A stretch of DNA of 64,000 nt from Paenibacillus rigui (GTDB lineage Bacteria > Bacillota > Bacilli > Paenibacillales > NBRC-103111). This document shows, piece after piece, positions 42,538 to 51,226 of this stretch (positions are counted from its first letter, which is position 1; each line of letters opens with the position of its first letter). Below the pieces are notes generated by a model, which had not been told where the DNA came from, ran no database searches, and worked only from the letters and a program-made list of their open reading frames with translations. The stretch is taken from the NCBI RefSeq assembly GCF_002234615.1, contig NZ_NMQW01000014.1, forward strand, positions 48,159 to 112,158, in the 5' to 3' direction. The translations under genes were made by a program, and so were the position numbers.

Positions 42538-43428
42538 ATGAAAAAAAGAGTGCGTAAAGCGATAATTCCAGCCGCTGGACTAGGGACGAGGTTTCTTCCT
42601 GCAACGAAAGCTATGCCAAAAGAGATGCTGCCAATCGTTGATAAACCTACAATTCAATATATAGTAGAAGAAGCAGTAGAATCTGGAATTGAAGACATTA
42701 TTATTGTCACAGGTAAAGGTAAAAGAGCTATTGAGGATCATTTTGACAATTATTTAGAGCTAGAGCAGAATTTATTTGCAAAAGGAAAGTTCGAATTACT
42801 CGATGAAGTACAAAAGCCTTCTAAAATGGTTGACATACATTATATCCGACAGAAAGAGCCAAAAGGGTTAGGGCATGCTGTATGGTGTGCTCGTAAGTTT
42901 ATTGGTGACGAACCATTTGCTGTTTTATTAGGTGACGATATTGTTCAGGCGAAGAAACCATGTCTTAAGCAGATGATAGAGTTGTATGAAGAACTCCAAG
43001 CATCAATTATTGGAGTGCAGCCAGTTCTTTACGATGAGGTTTCGAGATATGGAATTGTCAACGGTAGGGATGTTGCTGATAGGATTTATTCCGTAACTAG
43101 TTTGGTGGAAAAACCAAAAAAAGAATTGGCACCATCAAACCTAGCCATTCTGGGTAGATATATTTTAGCACCTGAAATTTTTAATATACTAGATAGACAA
43201 GATGAAGGAACGGGTGGGGAGATTCAACTTACTGACGCTATTTCAAAACTGACAGACCTTGAAGAAGTATACGCCTATAATTTTGAAGGTGTCAGATATG
43301 ATGTGGGTGAGAAGATGGGATTTATTAAAACAACAATTGATTTCGCTCTAAATAGACCGGAGCTTAGAGAAGAACTCTTGAAATATATCTCAACTATTTA
43401 TGAGAATAACAACTTTATTTTAAAATAA
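42538..43428 (+). CDS. galU: UTP-glucose-1-phosphate uridylyltransferase
   Basis: 296 residues from ATG 42538, behind GGGGGAGGA. It makes UDP-glucose, the donor for glucose-containing glycans. Signature [18 protein letters not shown] with the following [11 protein letters not shown] is complete, as are the V-L-L-G-D-D metal site and VEKP segment. It opens the AT-rich glycan locus and probably the transcript; such a dedicated copy is common in polysaccharide clusters and need not be the only one in the genome. Confidence 0.96.
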   Translation: MKKRVRKAIIPAAGLGTRFLPATKAMPKEMLPIVDKPTIQYIVEEAVESGIEDIIIVTGKGKRAIEDHFDNYLELEQNLFAKGKFELLDEVQKPSKMVDIHYIRQKEPKGLGHAVWCARKFIGDEPFAVLLGDDIVQAKKPCLKQMIELYEELQASIIGVQPVLYDEVSRYGIVNGRDVADRIYSVTSLVEKPKKELAPSNLAILGRYILAPEIFNILDRQDEGTGGEIQLTDAISKLTDLEEVYAYNFEGVRYDVGEKMGFIKTTIDFALNRPELREELLKYISTIYENNNFILK

Positions 43429-43449
43429 AAGAGAATAATGGAGGAGTGT

Positions 43450-45432
43450 ATGGTTCCATTAGTCGGTATTGTTATTCCTTGTTATAACTATGGAAAGTAT
43501 CTCGAAGAAGCCGTTAATAGTGTACTTATTTCAACTTATGAAAACTTTGAGATCGTTATAGTAGATGATGGATCAACTGATCCATATACTTTAAAGACTC
43601 TAGAGAAAATTGTAAAAATAAATAAGATAAGAGTAGTTACGCGTACTAATGGAGGGCTTTCTGCGGCTAGAAATACAGGGATCTCGAGCACAAATGCAAA
43701 ATATATATTGACTTTGGATGCGGATGATAAGATTGACGAAACCTTTATTGAAAAAGCAGTGTGGATTCTTGAAAATAAGCCGGATTACTCATATATTTTC
43801 TCCTTAGTCCAACTTTTCGGAGAAGTAAGTAAAATGTGGAGGACTTTTGAGGCACCCCTACAATATTTGAAATTTAGAAATGTGGTCCCAGCGACAATTG
43901 TTATGAGAAAACAATGCTGGGAGCAAGTAGGTGGATATGACGAATCAATGCGTGATGGATATGAGGATTGGGAATTTATTCTGAGGCTCGGTAAGGCAAA
44001 CTTCTCTGGTTACCATATAAATGAGCCTCTTTTCTATTATCGTAAACATAAAGGCAGTATGTTGGAAGGATCAAAAAAGAAAAATAAAATTTTGAAAAAT
44101 ACGATTAGGAAAAAACATAAGGACATCTATAGGTTTATTACCATTCAGTTTATTGTGTTTCTTTTTTTAGAACTTCAAAGAAGGAAAATGATATATTCAA
44201 GCCTTGTTAAGAGATCTCTTTACGAAGTTAGCCCGTTCTTTATAAAAGAATGCATAAAAAAAGTGATTTTTAAGGATAAGAATAAAATTTTCAAGATGGA
44301 TTTGCAAATAAAAAAAGTGACTCCCCCTTCATCTATCTCGATTTCTATTACAAGAAAAACTATCCTTATTTTATTACCTTGGCTACATGTAGGTGGTGTG
44401 GAGACTGTTTTCTATCAAATCGTAAAATCCTTATATAATAAATATGACTTTATAATTGCAACAACCAAATCTTCCGAAGGACATCCATGGGTGAACTTAT
44501 TCCAACCATTTGTAAAAAGGATTTACCATTTAGATAGCTTCTTAAAAACAAATAATGATAGATACTTATTTTTGAAGACATTAATTGAGAGCTATGATGT
44601 AAGTGCGATCCACATTTCAAACAGTCAATTTGGTTATAATATTTTACCATTTATTAAGCGTGATTTTCCTAATATTAATATCTTTGACACTCTCCATATG
44701 GAAGAACCGTGGTCTAAATGGGATTATTTTGATTTTTCTGTGCACTACAGTGAATATATTGGAAAAACTGTAGTGTTAACAGAATCGCAAGCACAGACAT
44801 TAGTTGAAAAGTGCCCTCAAAAAAAAGGGAAGATTGTAAAAATTTCTAATGGGTTTGAAATAAGTATAGGTAATCGTTACCAAAAAAACAATGTATTTAC
44901 AGTTGTGTTTATTGCTAGGTTAGCCAAACAAAAACAACCTTTAATTTTTTTGAAGATTGCTAAAAGGTTTAAGTCAAAATTTAAAGATGTTCCGATACAG
45001 TTTCATATGTATGGTGATGGAGAACTTAGAAGAAAAGTTGGATTTTATATCAATTTGTGGGGACTACGCAGCGTTGTCAAGTTATTTCCTTTTACTAATC
45101 AAGTACAAAAGGTTTTAACAGAATCACATGTGCTGCTGATGCCTTCAATGAGGGAAGGACTGCCAATGATTGGGCTTGAAGCAATGAATTCAGGCACCGT
45201 AGTTGTAGCATCTAATGTTGCAGGGTGGAACGACTTAATAATTCATGAGGAAACGGGTATATTGTGTAACAATATGGAGGATTATGTTATTCAATTAGAT
45301 CATTTGATGAGAAATACAGAATTATATGACAGGATAATTGGAAAAGCGATGATTAGTCTGGAAAATGAGTTTTCTTTAGATAGGATGATAGGTCAATATT
45401 CCCATTTGTACTCATCTCTAGGAGAGAGGTGA
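43450..45432 (+). CDS. Two-domain glycosyltransferase, GT2 fused to GT4
   Basis: 660 residues; ATG 43450 lies five bases after GGAGG, while an ATG at 43438 has no site. The GT-A domain (1-210) has V-G-I-V-I-P-C-Y-N-Y-G, V-D-D-G-S-T-D and the D-A-D-D metal motif near residue 92, plus EDWEFILRLGKA. A basic helical linker follows (about 210-295). The GT-B domain (about 300-655) starts ILLPWLHVGGVETV and has the E-x7-E donor motif in REGLPMIGLEAM. Two transferases in one chain usually add successive sugars of a repeat unit. It is clearly paralogous to the gene at 47021. Donor and acceptor cannot be read from sequence. Confidence 0.9.
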   Translation: MVPLVGIVIPCYNYGKYLEEAVNSVLISTYENFEIVIVDDGSTDPYTLKTLEKIVKINKIRVVTRTNGGLSAARNTGISSTNAKYILTLDADDKIDETFIEKAVWILENKPDYSYIFSLVQLFGEVSKMWRTFEAPLQYLKFRNVVPATIVMRKQCWEQVGGYDESMRDGYEDWEFILRLGKANFSGYHINEPLFYYRKHKGSMLEGSKKKNKILKNTIRKKHKDIYRFITIQFIVFLFLELQRRKMIYSSLVKRSLYEVSPFFIKECIKKVIFKDKNKIFKMDLQIKKVTPPSSISISITRKTILILLPWLHVGGVETVFYQIVKSLYNKYDFIIATTKSSEGHPWVNLFQPFVKRIYHLDSFLKTNNDRYLFLKTLIESYDVSAIHISNSQFGYNILPFIKRDFPNINIFDTLHMEEPWSKWDYFDFSVHYSEYIGKTVVLTESQAQTLVEKCPQKKGKIVKISNGFEISIGNRYQKNNVFTVVFIARLAKQKQPLIFLKIAKRFKSKFKDVPIQFHMYGDGELRRKVGFYINLWGLRSVVKLFPFTNQVQKVLTESHVLLMPSMREGLPMIGLEAMNSGTVVVASNVAGWNDLIIHEETGILCNNMEDYVIQLDHLMRNTELYDRIIGKAMISLENEFSLDRMIGQYSHLYSSLGER

Positions 45433-45437
45433 GAACT

Positions 45438-46571
45438 GTGTTTCCTAAAATGAAAATATGTCATGTAAGTGAGGCAACTTCGGGCGGAGTTTTAACTCAC
45501 TTAATACAACTAGCCAAAGGTTTGGATCGGGATCTTTTTCAACAAACCTTTGTGTTATCATCTATTAAAAATCCTAAGCTCAAGTATGAGAATGATTTCC
45601 GTGGAAATAAGTTGATAATTATCAATATTGTTCGAAATATTTCTTTTTTTAGGGATTTAATAAGTTTAATAATGCTTATTTGGTTTTTTAAAAAAAATAA
45701 GTTTGATGTTATTCATTGCCATAGTTCTAAAGCAGGTGTTCTAGGCAGAATAGCAGGTATTTTAACAAGACATAAAAAAATAATATACACACCTCATGCC
45801 TTCTCATTTAATGATTTCAATCCTAAAATTAAAAATTTGGTGTATGCATTTATCGAAAGATTTATGGCAAGAATTACAACCAAAATAGTTTGCGTTTCAA
45901 AAGGTGAGTATCGAGAAGCTTTGAAATATAATATTGCAAGTGAAAAAAGTTTGGTAATTATACCTAATGGAGTAGAGGAGATAATACCTGATTATAAGTT
46001 AAATAAAATAAAATGGTTAAAGGACTTAGGTGGGATTGGAAGTGAAAAGATAATAGGCTTTGTAGGTAGAATTGATGAACAAAAAAATCCCGAGATGTTC
46101 ATCAGGGCAATAAATGAAATGGTTGATAACAATTTTATGGCAATTATTATGGGAAAAGGTCCATTAACGGAAGAAATTAATGAATTAATAAAAAGTTTGA
46201 ATATTGCCCACAAAGTAAAATTTCTTGGAGAGGTTGAAAATGTAAAAGAATATTTACATTGCTTTGATATTTTTGTTAGTACATCCTTATGGGAAGGGAT
46301 GCCATATGCTATTCTTGAGGCTATGTCAGCAGAGATTCCGGTTGTTGCCACTAAAATACCCGGAACTATGGATTTAATTATAGATGGTCAAACCGGATTA
46401 TTAGTACCAGCTAAAAATTATATTATTTTAAAAGATACATTGGATAAATTATTAAATGACACAGTATCTCAACAATTTTTATCAAATAATGCGAAAAAAC
46501 TAGTAACAGAATACTATACTATTACAAATATGGTGAATATGATCGAGGAAGTATATTTGGGGGAGGATTAA
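45438..46571 (+). CDS. GT4 glycosyltransferase
   Basis: 377 residues. GTG 45438 is chosen, preceded by GGAGAGAGGTGAG and within a few bases of the upstream stop; ATG 45450 is the alternative. GT-B fold: N-terminal KICHVSEATSGGVLTHL with the acceptor-side Gly loop, CHSSKAGVLGRIAG, YTPHAFSF, the donor loop GFVGRIDEQKNPEMF, and E-x7-E in WEGMPYAILEAMS. Closest in layout to WcaJ-cluster or rhamnosyl/galactosyltransferases of the GT4 type, but the sugar is not predictable. Retaining mechanism expected. Confidence 0.88.
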   Translation: MFPKMKICHVSEATSGGVLTHLIQLAKGLDRDLFQQTFVLSSIKNPKLKYENDFRGNKLIIINIVRNISFFRDLISLIMLIWFFKKNKFDVIHCHSSKAGVLGRIAGILTRHKKIIYTPHAFSFNDFNPKIKNLVYAFIERFMARITTKIVCVSKGEYREALKYNIASEKSLVIIPNGVEEIIPDYKLNKIKWLKDLGGIGSEKIIGFVGRIDEQKNPEMFIRAINEMVDNNFMAIIMGKGPLTEEINELIKSLNIAHKVKFLGEVENVKEYLHCFDIFVSTSLWEGMPYAILEAMSAEIPVVATKIPGTMDLIIDGQTGLLVPAKNYIILKDTLDKLLNDTVSQQFLSNNAKKLVTEYYTITNMVNMIEEVYLGED

Positions 46572-46982
46572 GTGTACACATATAATGATATTATTAATAT
46601 TTTAGCACCACATACTTCTAATATTTTGGTGGATAAAATTTTGTATTTTGAACACGGTAAGTATATATACGTATTGAAGAATGTTTCAATATCTGATATG
46701 TCTTTCTTGAAGAAAGATACAAAACTTTATTCATCCAATTTGTTTCTTGTTATTGAATCACTTTATCAATCTACGATGTTATTTTGTGATTTGTCTGGTC
46801 TTTCAAAAGAGATTACTAATATTCAATTAGGATCAGTGGAAACAACAATACAACCTGGCGATACTTTATGTATTGAAGTGAAAGTAATCGAAAAGTCTAA
46901 CCATTTAATGAGATTAGAAGGTAGAGTTATGAAAGAAGGTCAAATAATATTCAATCCTAAGATCGCTATAAAAGTAAATTAA
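46572..46982 (+). CDS. Hotdog-fold protein related to FabZ, catalytic His missing
   Basis: 136 residues from GTG 46572, five or six bases after GGGGGAGG. The line I-L-A-P-H-T-S-N-I-L-V-D-K-I-L matches the FabZ beginning (PHRxPFLLVDR), V-I-E-S-L-Y-Q-S matches the helix with the catalytic Glu (IEALAQ), and VETTIQPGDTLCIEVKVIEK matches the PGDxL strand. The segment that should read GHFPGxPVMPG is replaced by S-F-L-K-K-D-T-K-L-Y, so the catalytic His is absent. A binding or scaffolding role, or a different acyl-group chemistry on a sugar, is more likely than fatty-acid dehydration. Its place between glycosyltransferase genes is odd for FabZ. Confidence 0.7.
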   Translation: MYTYNDIINILAPHTSNILVDKILYFEHGKYIYVLKNVSISDMSFLKKDTKLYSSNLFLVIESLYQSTMLFCDLSGLSKEITNIQLGSVETTIQPGDTLCIEVKVIEKSNHLMRLEGRVMKEGQIIFNPKIAIKVN

Positions 46983-47020
46983 GTAAATCATTATAAATCA
47001 AAATAAAATGGAGCATGGTT

Positions 47021-49144
47021 ATGGATGAAAAGCCGTTAGTATCTATAGTAATTCCTTGCTATAACCAAGGACATTATTTAAGAGAAACCCTTGAAAGCAT
47101 TGAACAAAGTACCTATCCCTATCTTGAAATAGTTGTTGTCGATGATGGTTCTACCGATAGTGTTTCTCAACAATGTATTTTTGATTTAAAGGGGTATCTT
47201 GTTAAACAATTAGAGGTCAAGTTTATTACACAAGTTAATCAAGGGCCAGCAGCTGCAAGGAATAATGGAGTTAGACTTACGACAGGGGAATTTATTCTTT
47301 TTTTAGACGCAGATGATAAAATTGATCCAACCTATATTGAAAAATGTTTATGGATTTTAATGAAATACCCGAATATTGGATTTGTGTACCCTTCCGTTCA
47401 ACACTTTGGTGCAAGAGATGATGTTTATCATGCTAAGCCTTATAGTTTTGAAGATTTACTATTAGATAATTTTATCGTGGTTTCTTCAATGATTAGAAGG
47501 CGAGTTTGGGAAGAAGTTAAAGGTTTTGATGTCGCTTTAAGTGGTTATGAGGATTGGGATTTTTGGATCAGAGTTGGAGCAGCTGGCTATATAGGCTATT
47601 GGTTAAGAGAACCATTGTTTTTTTATCGAAGAAATGATATTTCTAGGTTAGTAGTGGATAATAATAGAAGGAAAATACTGCTAAAAGAGATACAGAAAAA
47701 GAACAAACAAATATTCGACAAATATTTTGGATCTGAAAAAAACAATAAAAAGAAACTGAAGTATAAGTTGAAACAGAAGCTATCATATTATAAATGGAAA
47801 ATATTTGTTTTGTACGTTAGGTTAGCTTCAAAAATGCCATCAACTTATAAAGAAAAGTTAAAGAGATTTATTAAACCTATTATAAAAAAGATCTTTAAAT
47901 ACGAAGAAACAGGTTACACAGAGCTAGTACAAGACCAGGTACTTGAAAAAAATGAAATTGATCAGTCAATTGAGACGGATTATTCCTATAAAAGAAATTC
48001 AAGATATATTCAGGTGATGAGTACTAATTTGCCCCTAAATAAAAAGAATTCCATCCTATTTATAGTTCCATGGCTTGTAGTAGGAGGAGCTGATAAGGTA
48101 AATCTCGATTTAATACAAAAATTTATTGAAAAAGGACACGATGTTCATTTATTCACAACGTTGAATCATGAACATCCTTGGCATTACCGGTTTAAAGAGA
48201 AAATTGTAAATATAACACATCTAGGAAATAACTTTATTTCATTGAACGAACTACTTGATTATGTAAATGATTATATACAAGCAAAAAAAATTGAGATTGT
48301 ACAAATGTCAAATTCTCAGTTGGGCTATCAGATAGCTGAAATTATAAAAACAAGCAATGCTAATACCAAGATAGTTGATTTAAATCATATGGAGGAGCCA
48401 TATGCACCATTTGATTATTTTAGATATAGTGTTAGATACAAAAATTGGTTCGATCATCGTGTTGTGATCACACCATACTTAAAAGAAGCGATGATTAGAA
48501 AGTATGGCGAAACCGCTGAGCGCGTAACTGTTATTCCAAATGGGATCGAAGTTCCAACAAGTTATGACAGTACTTCTTATTTGTTAAAAAATGAAAATGA
48601 AATCATTGAAATTGGCTTTGTTGGAAGAATGGAAGAACAGAAACAACCAATTGATTTTGTGAAAACAGCAAATATTATTTTATCCAGATGTAAAAATGTG
48701 CATTTCACTATGGTAGGCGATGGCTCATTATTAAAAGCCGCACAATTGTTGGCGAGATCTCTGAGTATTGATAGTTACATCGACTTTTTAGGGAGCAGTA
48801 ACAATGCTCCTCAAATTATGAAAGAGAAGATGCATGTTTTCTTTGCACCTTCCTTAAGAGAAGGCTTACCTATTGTAGGTTTAGAAGCACTTTCATTGGG
48901 AATACCTATAGTGGCTACGGATGTTCCTGGTTGGTCGGATCTTATTGATAATGGAAAAACAGGTTTTTTATCACCAGTAAATGATTGTGTACGTATGGCA
49001 GATTATTGTATTGAACTAATAAATAATAAGGTTTTAAGAGAAAGTATGTCCCGCAAAGGATATGAGTTTGTTGAAGATAAATTTTCTTTAAACAAGACTT
49101 CACAAGTCTATTTAGATATATATGAAAACTTATTAAATTCTTAG
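47021..49144 (+). CDS. Two-domain glycosyltransferase, GT2 fused to GT4 (paralogue)
   Basis: 707 residues; ATG 47021 lies seven bases after GGAG. GT-A part: L-V-S-I-V-I-P-C-Y-N-Q-G, V-V-D-D-G-S-T-D, D-A-D-D, GYEDWDFWIRVG. A long Lys-rich linker (about 215-330) is followed by the GT-B part, ILFIVPWLVVGGADKVNLDL, then GFVGRMEEQKQPIDF and REGLPIVGLEALS (E-x7-E). The order of motifs and the LNHMEEPYAPFDYFRYSV segment parallel LHMEEPWSKWDYFDFSV in the protein at 43450, so the two arose by duplication and have diverged, presumably towards different linkages. Confidence 0.9.
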   Translation: MDEKPLVSIVIPCYNQGHYLRETLESIEQSTYPYLEIVVVDDGSTDSVSQQCIFDLKGYLVKQLEVKFITQVNQGPAAARNNGVRLTTGEFILFLDADDKIDPTYIEKCLWILMKYPNIGFVYPSVQHFGARDDVYHAKPYSFEDLLLDNFIVVSSMIRRRVWEEVKGFDVALSGYEDWDFWIRVGAAGYIGYWLREPLFFYRRNDISRLVVDNNRRKILLKEIQKKNKQIFDKYFGSEKNNKKKLKYKLKQKLSYYKWKIFVLYVRLASKMPSTYKEKLKRFIKPIIKKIFKYEETGYTELVQDQVLEKNEIDQSIETDYSYKRNSRYIQVMSTNLPLNKKNSILFIVPWLVVGGADKVNLDLIQKFIEKGHDVHLFTTLNHEHPWHYRFKEKIVNITHLGNNFISLNELLDYVNDYIQAKKIEIVQMSNSQLGYQIAEIIKTSNANTKIVDLNHMEEPYAPFDYFRYSVRYKNWFDHRVVITPYLKEAMIRKYGETAERVTVIPNGIEVPTSYDSTSYLLKNENEIIEIGFVGRMEEQKQPIDFVKTANIILSRCKNVHFTMVGDGSLLKAAQLLARSLSIDSYIDFLGSSNNAPQIMKEKMHVFFAPSLREGLPIVGLEALSLGIPIVATDVPGWSDLIDNGKTGFLSPVNDCVRMADYCIELINNKVLRESMSRKGYEFVEDKFSLNKTSQVYLDIYENLLNS

Positions 49145-49171
49145 GCACAACAGAGTGTGGAGGTAATTAAT

Positions 49172-49909
49172 TTGAAAAGCATTGGAGTCATTCCGGCAAG
49201 AATAGAGTCGTCAAGATTACCCCGAAAAGTGCTTTTAGATATATGCGGAAAACCAATGATTCAACATGTTTGGGAAAAGGCTATAAGTTCTGATCTCGAC
49301 GATGTAATAATTGCATCAGATTCTCAGGAGGTAATTGAGACAGCCAAAAACTTTGGAGCCAATGTTTATTTAACCTCTCAGGATCACCAAAGTGGAACAA
49401 GCCGTTTAGTTGAATTATCAGAAAACATAAAGTCGGATCTTTATATTAATATTCAGGGTGATGAGCCTTTAATTTCTCCTTATATAATCAATGAGCTAAT
49501 ACAAGCCAGAAAATCATGTGATTCACGAAAAGTTTTTACCGCGGCAAATCAGAACTGTACCGATGAGGATTACTTATCTCCCTATGTAGTTAAGGTTGTA
49601 ACTGATAATATTATGGATGCACTTTATTTTTCGAGGGCCCCTATTCCCTATTTTAGAAACAGAACTGGAAGTATTCGACCTTTGAAGCATATTGGAATCT
49701 ATGGATATACTTATGAAGGACTACAATGTTATAAATCTTCTGGTCCTAGTCTGTTGGAAGAAGCAGAATCGTTAGAACAGCTACGATTCTTGGAGAATGG
49801 TGAAAAAATTAGAGTTATATTGACTCAATATGAGAGTATAGGTGTGGATACTAAAGAAGATTTGACAAGAGTTAGACAGATACTAGGTAGTATAGGTGGG
49901 AATTTGTAA
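49172..49909 (+). CDS. kdsB: 3-deoxy-manno-octulosonate cytidylyltransferase (CMP-Kdo synthetase)
   Basis: 245 residues from TTG 49172, seven bases after GGAGGT; this gives the usual KdsB length and N-terminus M-K-S-I-G-V-I-P-A-R-I-E-S-S-R-L-P-R-K. It activates Kdo with CTP to CMP-Kdo. Further signatures: GKPMIQHVWEKA, IIASDSQEV, the N-I-Q-G-D-E-P-L-I metal site near residue 92, YFSRAPIPYFR, KHIGIYGYT and LEQLRFLENG. Related NeuA or other CMP-sugar synthetases lack the full set, and the three other Kdo genes are close by. In Gram-negatives it serves LPS; here the acceptor must be another surface glycan. Confidence 0.93.
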   Translation: MKSIGVIPARIESSRLPRKVLLDICGKPMIQHVWEKAISSDLDDVIIASDSQEVIETAKNFGANVYLTSQDHQSGTSRLVELSENIKSDLYINIQGDEPLISPYIINELIQARKSCDSRKVFTAANQNCTDEDYLSPYVVKVVTDNIMDALYFSRAPIPYFRNRTGSIRPLKHIGIYGYTYEGLQCYKSSGPSLLEEAESLEQLRFLENGEKIRVILTQYESIGVDTKEDLTRVRQILGSIGGNL

Positions 49910-50395
49910 ATGTTTATAGAAAAGGCAAGTAAAATTAAGTTAGTACTGATGGATGTTGATGGTACTTTAACAGATGGCATGATTATTATGGACTCCAATG
50001 GAAATGAATCTAAGCATTTTAATGTTAAGGATGGCATGGGAATTACTATTGCTCATAAGGCAGGAATGGCTACAGGTATCATTTCTGCTAGAAACTCAGA
50101 TATTGTTATTCGTAGAGCAGCTGAGCTCAACATTTCATATGTTAAGCAAGGTATTAATTGCAAAAAAAATGTTTTGTTTGAAATTATTCATGAAGCAGGG
50201 TTTAAACTAGAAGAAGTTGCTTACATTGGGGATGATATTAATGATATTTCAGTCAGTCGTGAAGTAGGGTTAAGTTTTGCCGTGTTAGACGCTTCTGAAG
50301 AATTAAAAGGGGTAGTTGATTATGTTTTAACGAAAAATGGAGGCAAAGGGGCTGTTAGAGAAGCAATAGAGTTTATACTGAAAAATAAACTTTGA
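49910..50395 (+). CDS. kdsC: 3-deoxy-D-manno-octulosonate 8-phosphate phosphatase
   Basis: 161 residues; starts directly after the kdsB stop. HAD type C0 phosphatase without a cap domain: nucleophile D15-V-D17-G-T, SARNSD loop with motif II Ser, lysine in VKQGINCKK, and G107-D108-D109-I-N-D112. It releases phosphate from Kdo-8-phosphate. The cap-less length and the DGTLTDGMI segment agree with KdsC rather than general HADs; a related 9-carbon-acid phosphatase is the alternative, made unlikely by kdsA and kdsB. Confidence 0.92.
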   Translation: MFIEKASKIKLVLMDVDGTLTDGMIIMDSNGNESKHFNVKDGMGITIAHKAGMATGIISARNSDIVIRRAAELNISYVKQGINCKKNVLFEIIHEAGFKLEEVAYIGDDINDISVSREVGLSFAVLDASEELKGVVDYVLTKNGGKGAVREAIEFILKNKL

Positions 50396-50410
50396 ATCGA
50401 GGCACATGCA

Positions 50411-51226
50411 ATGAATGATTTTCTTTCTAAAAATATTATTTCTTTAATCATTAAGCATAGAGAATTAGTAATGCAGTTTATTAAAAGAGAACTCATTACA
50501 AAATATAAAGGGTCTTTTTTGGGACGGTTTTGGTCTGTAATTACTCCACTCATGATGCTTACTATTTATACTTATGTTTTCAGTGTTATTTTCAAAGGTA
50601 AATGGGATTTCGCTGCTACCAGTAGTAAACAGGAATTTGCCATTACTCTTTTCTGCGGAATGTTGGTTTTTGCCGTTTTTAGTGAGTGTGTTACTAAAGC
50701 TCCGACTTTAATTACTAATAATCCAAACTATGTGAAAAAGGTAGTCTTTCCACTAGAAATACTTCCTGTAAGTTTATTGGGAAGTGCCGTAGTTAACTTT
50801 TTAATTGGCTTAAGTATCTTACTAGTCGGTAAAATAATTTTTTTGCACAATATTTCATGGTCATTGTTGTACTTACCACTTATGTTATTGCCTTTAATTT
50901 TTTTATCGTTAGGTCTTGTGTATATCTTCTCTTCATTAGGTGTATTTTTAAGAGATCTGGAACATTCAATTAATATCATAGTACAAGCATTGTATATGTT
51001 AACCCCTATTTTTTATCCAGTGACAGCCGTTCCAGAAAATTTAAGAGGAATTTTGTACATCAATCCATTAACTGGTATTGTTGAAAATATTCGTAATATT
51101 GTTGTGTGGGGAATACAACCTAATTTTATAAATTGGTCTATTCAATTAATAGTTTCTTTACTTATTTTAATCGTAGGTTATTGGTGGTTTTTAAGAACCA
51201 GAAAGGGGTTCGCAGATGTCCTCTAA
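50411..51226 (+). CDS. wzm: ABC-2-type polysaccharide export permease (Wzm)
   Basis: 271 residues with six membrane helices. It forms the channel through which undecaprenyl-linked glycan is exported to the outer face of the membrane. N-terminal cytoplasmic helix LVMQFIKRELITKYKGSFLGRFWSVITPL is the family hallmark, with VLYINPLTGIVENIRNIV near the end. It overlaps its ATPase by 11 bases. Wzm/TagG-type permeases export O-antigens, teichoic acids and S-layer glycans; the ATPase with an extra C-terminal domain points to a capped glycan. Confidence 0.93.
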   Translation: MNDFLSKNIISLIIKHRELVMQFIKRELITKYKGSFLGRFWSVITPLMMLTIYTYVFSVIFKGKWDFAATSSKQEFAITLFCGMLVFAVFSECVTKAPTLITNNPNYVKKVVFPLEILPVSLLGSAVVNFLIGLSILLVGKIIFLHNISWSLLYLPLMLLPLIFLSLGLVYIFSSLGVFLRDLEHSINIIVQALYMLTPIFYPVTAVPENLRGILYINPLTGIVENIRNIVVWGIQPNFINWSIQLIVSLLILIVGYWWFLRTRKGFADVL

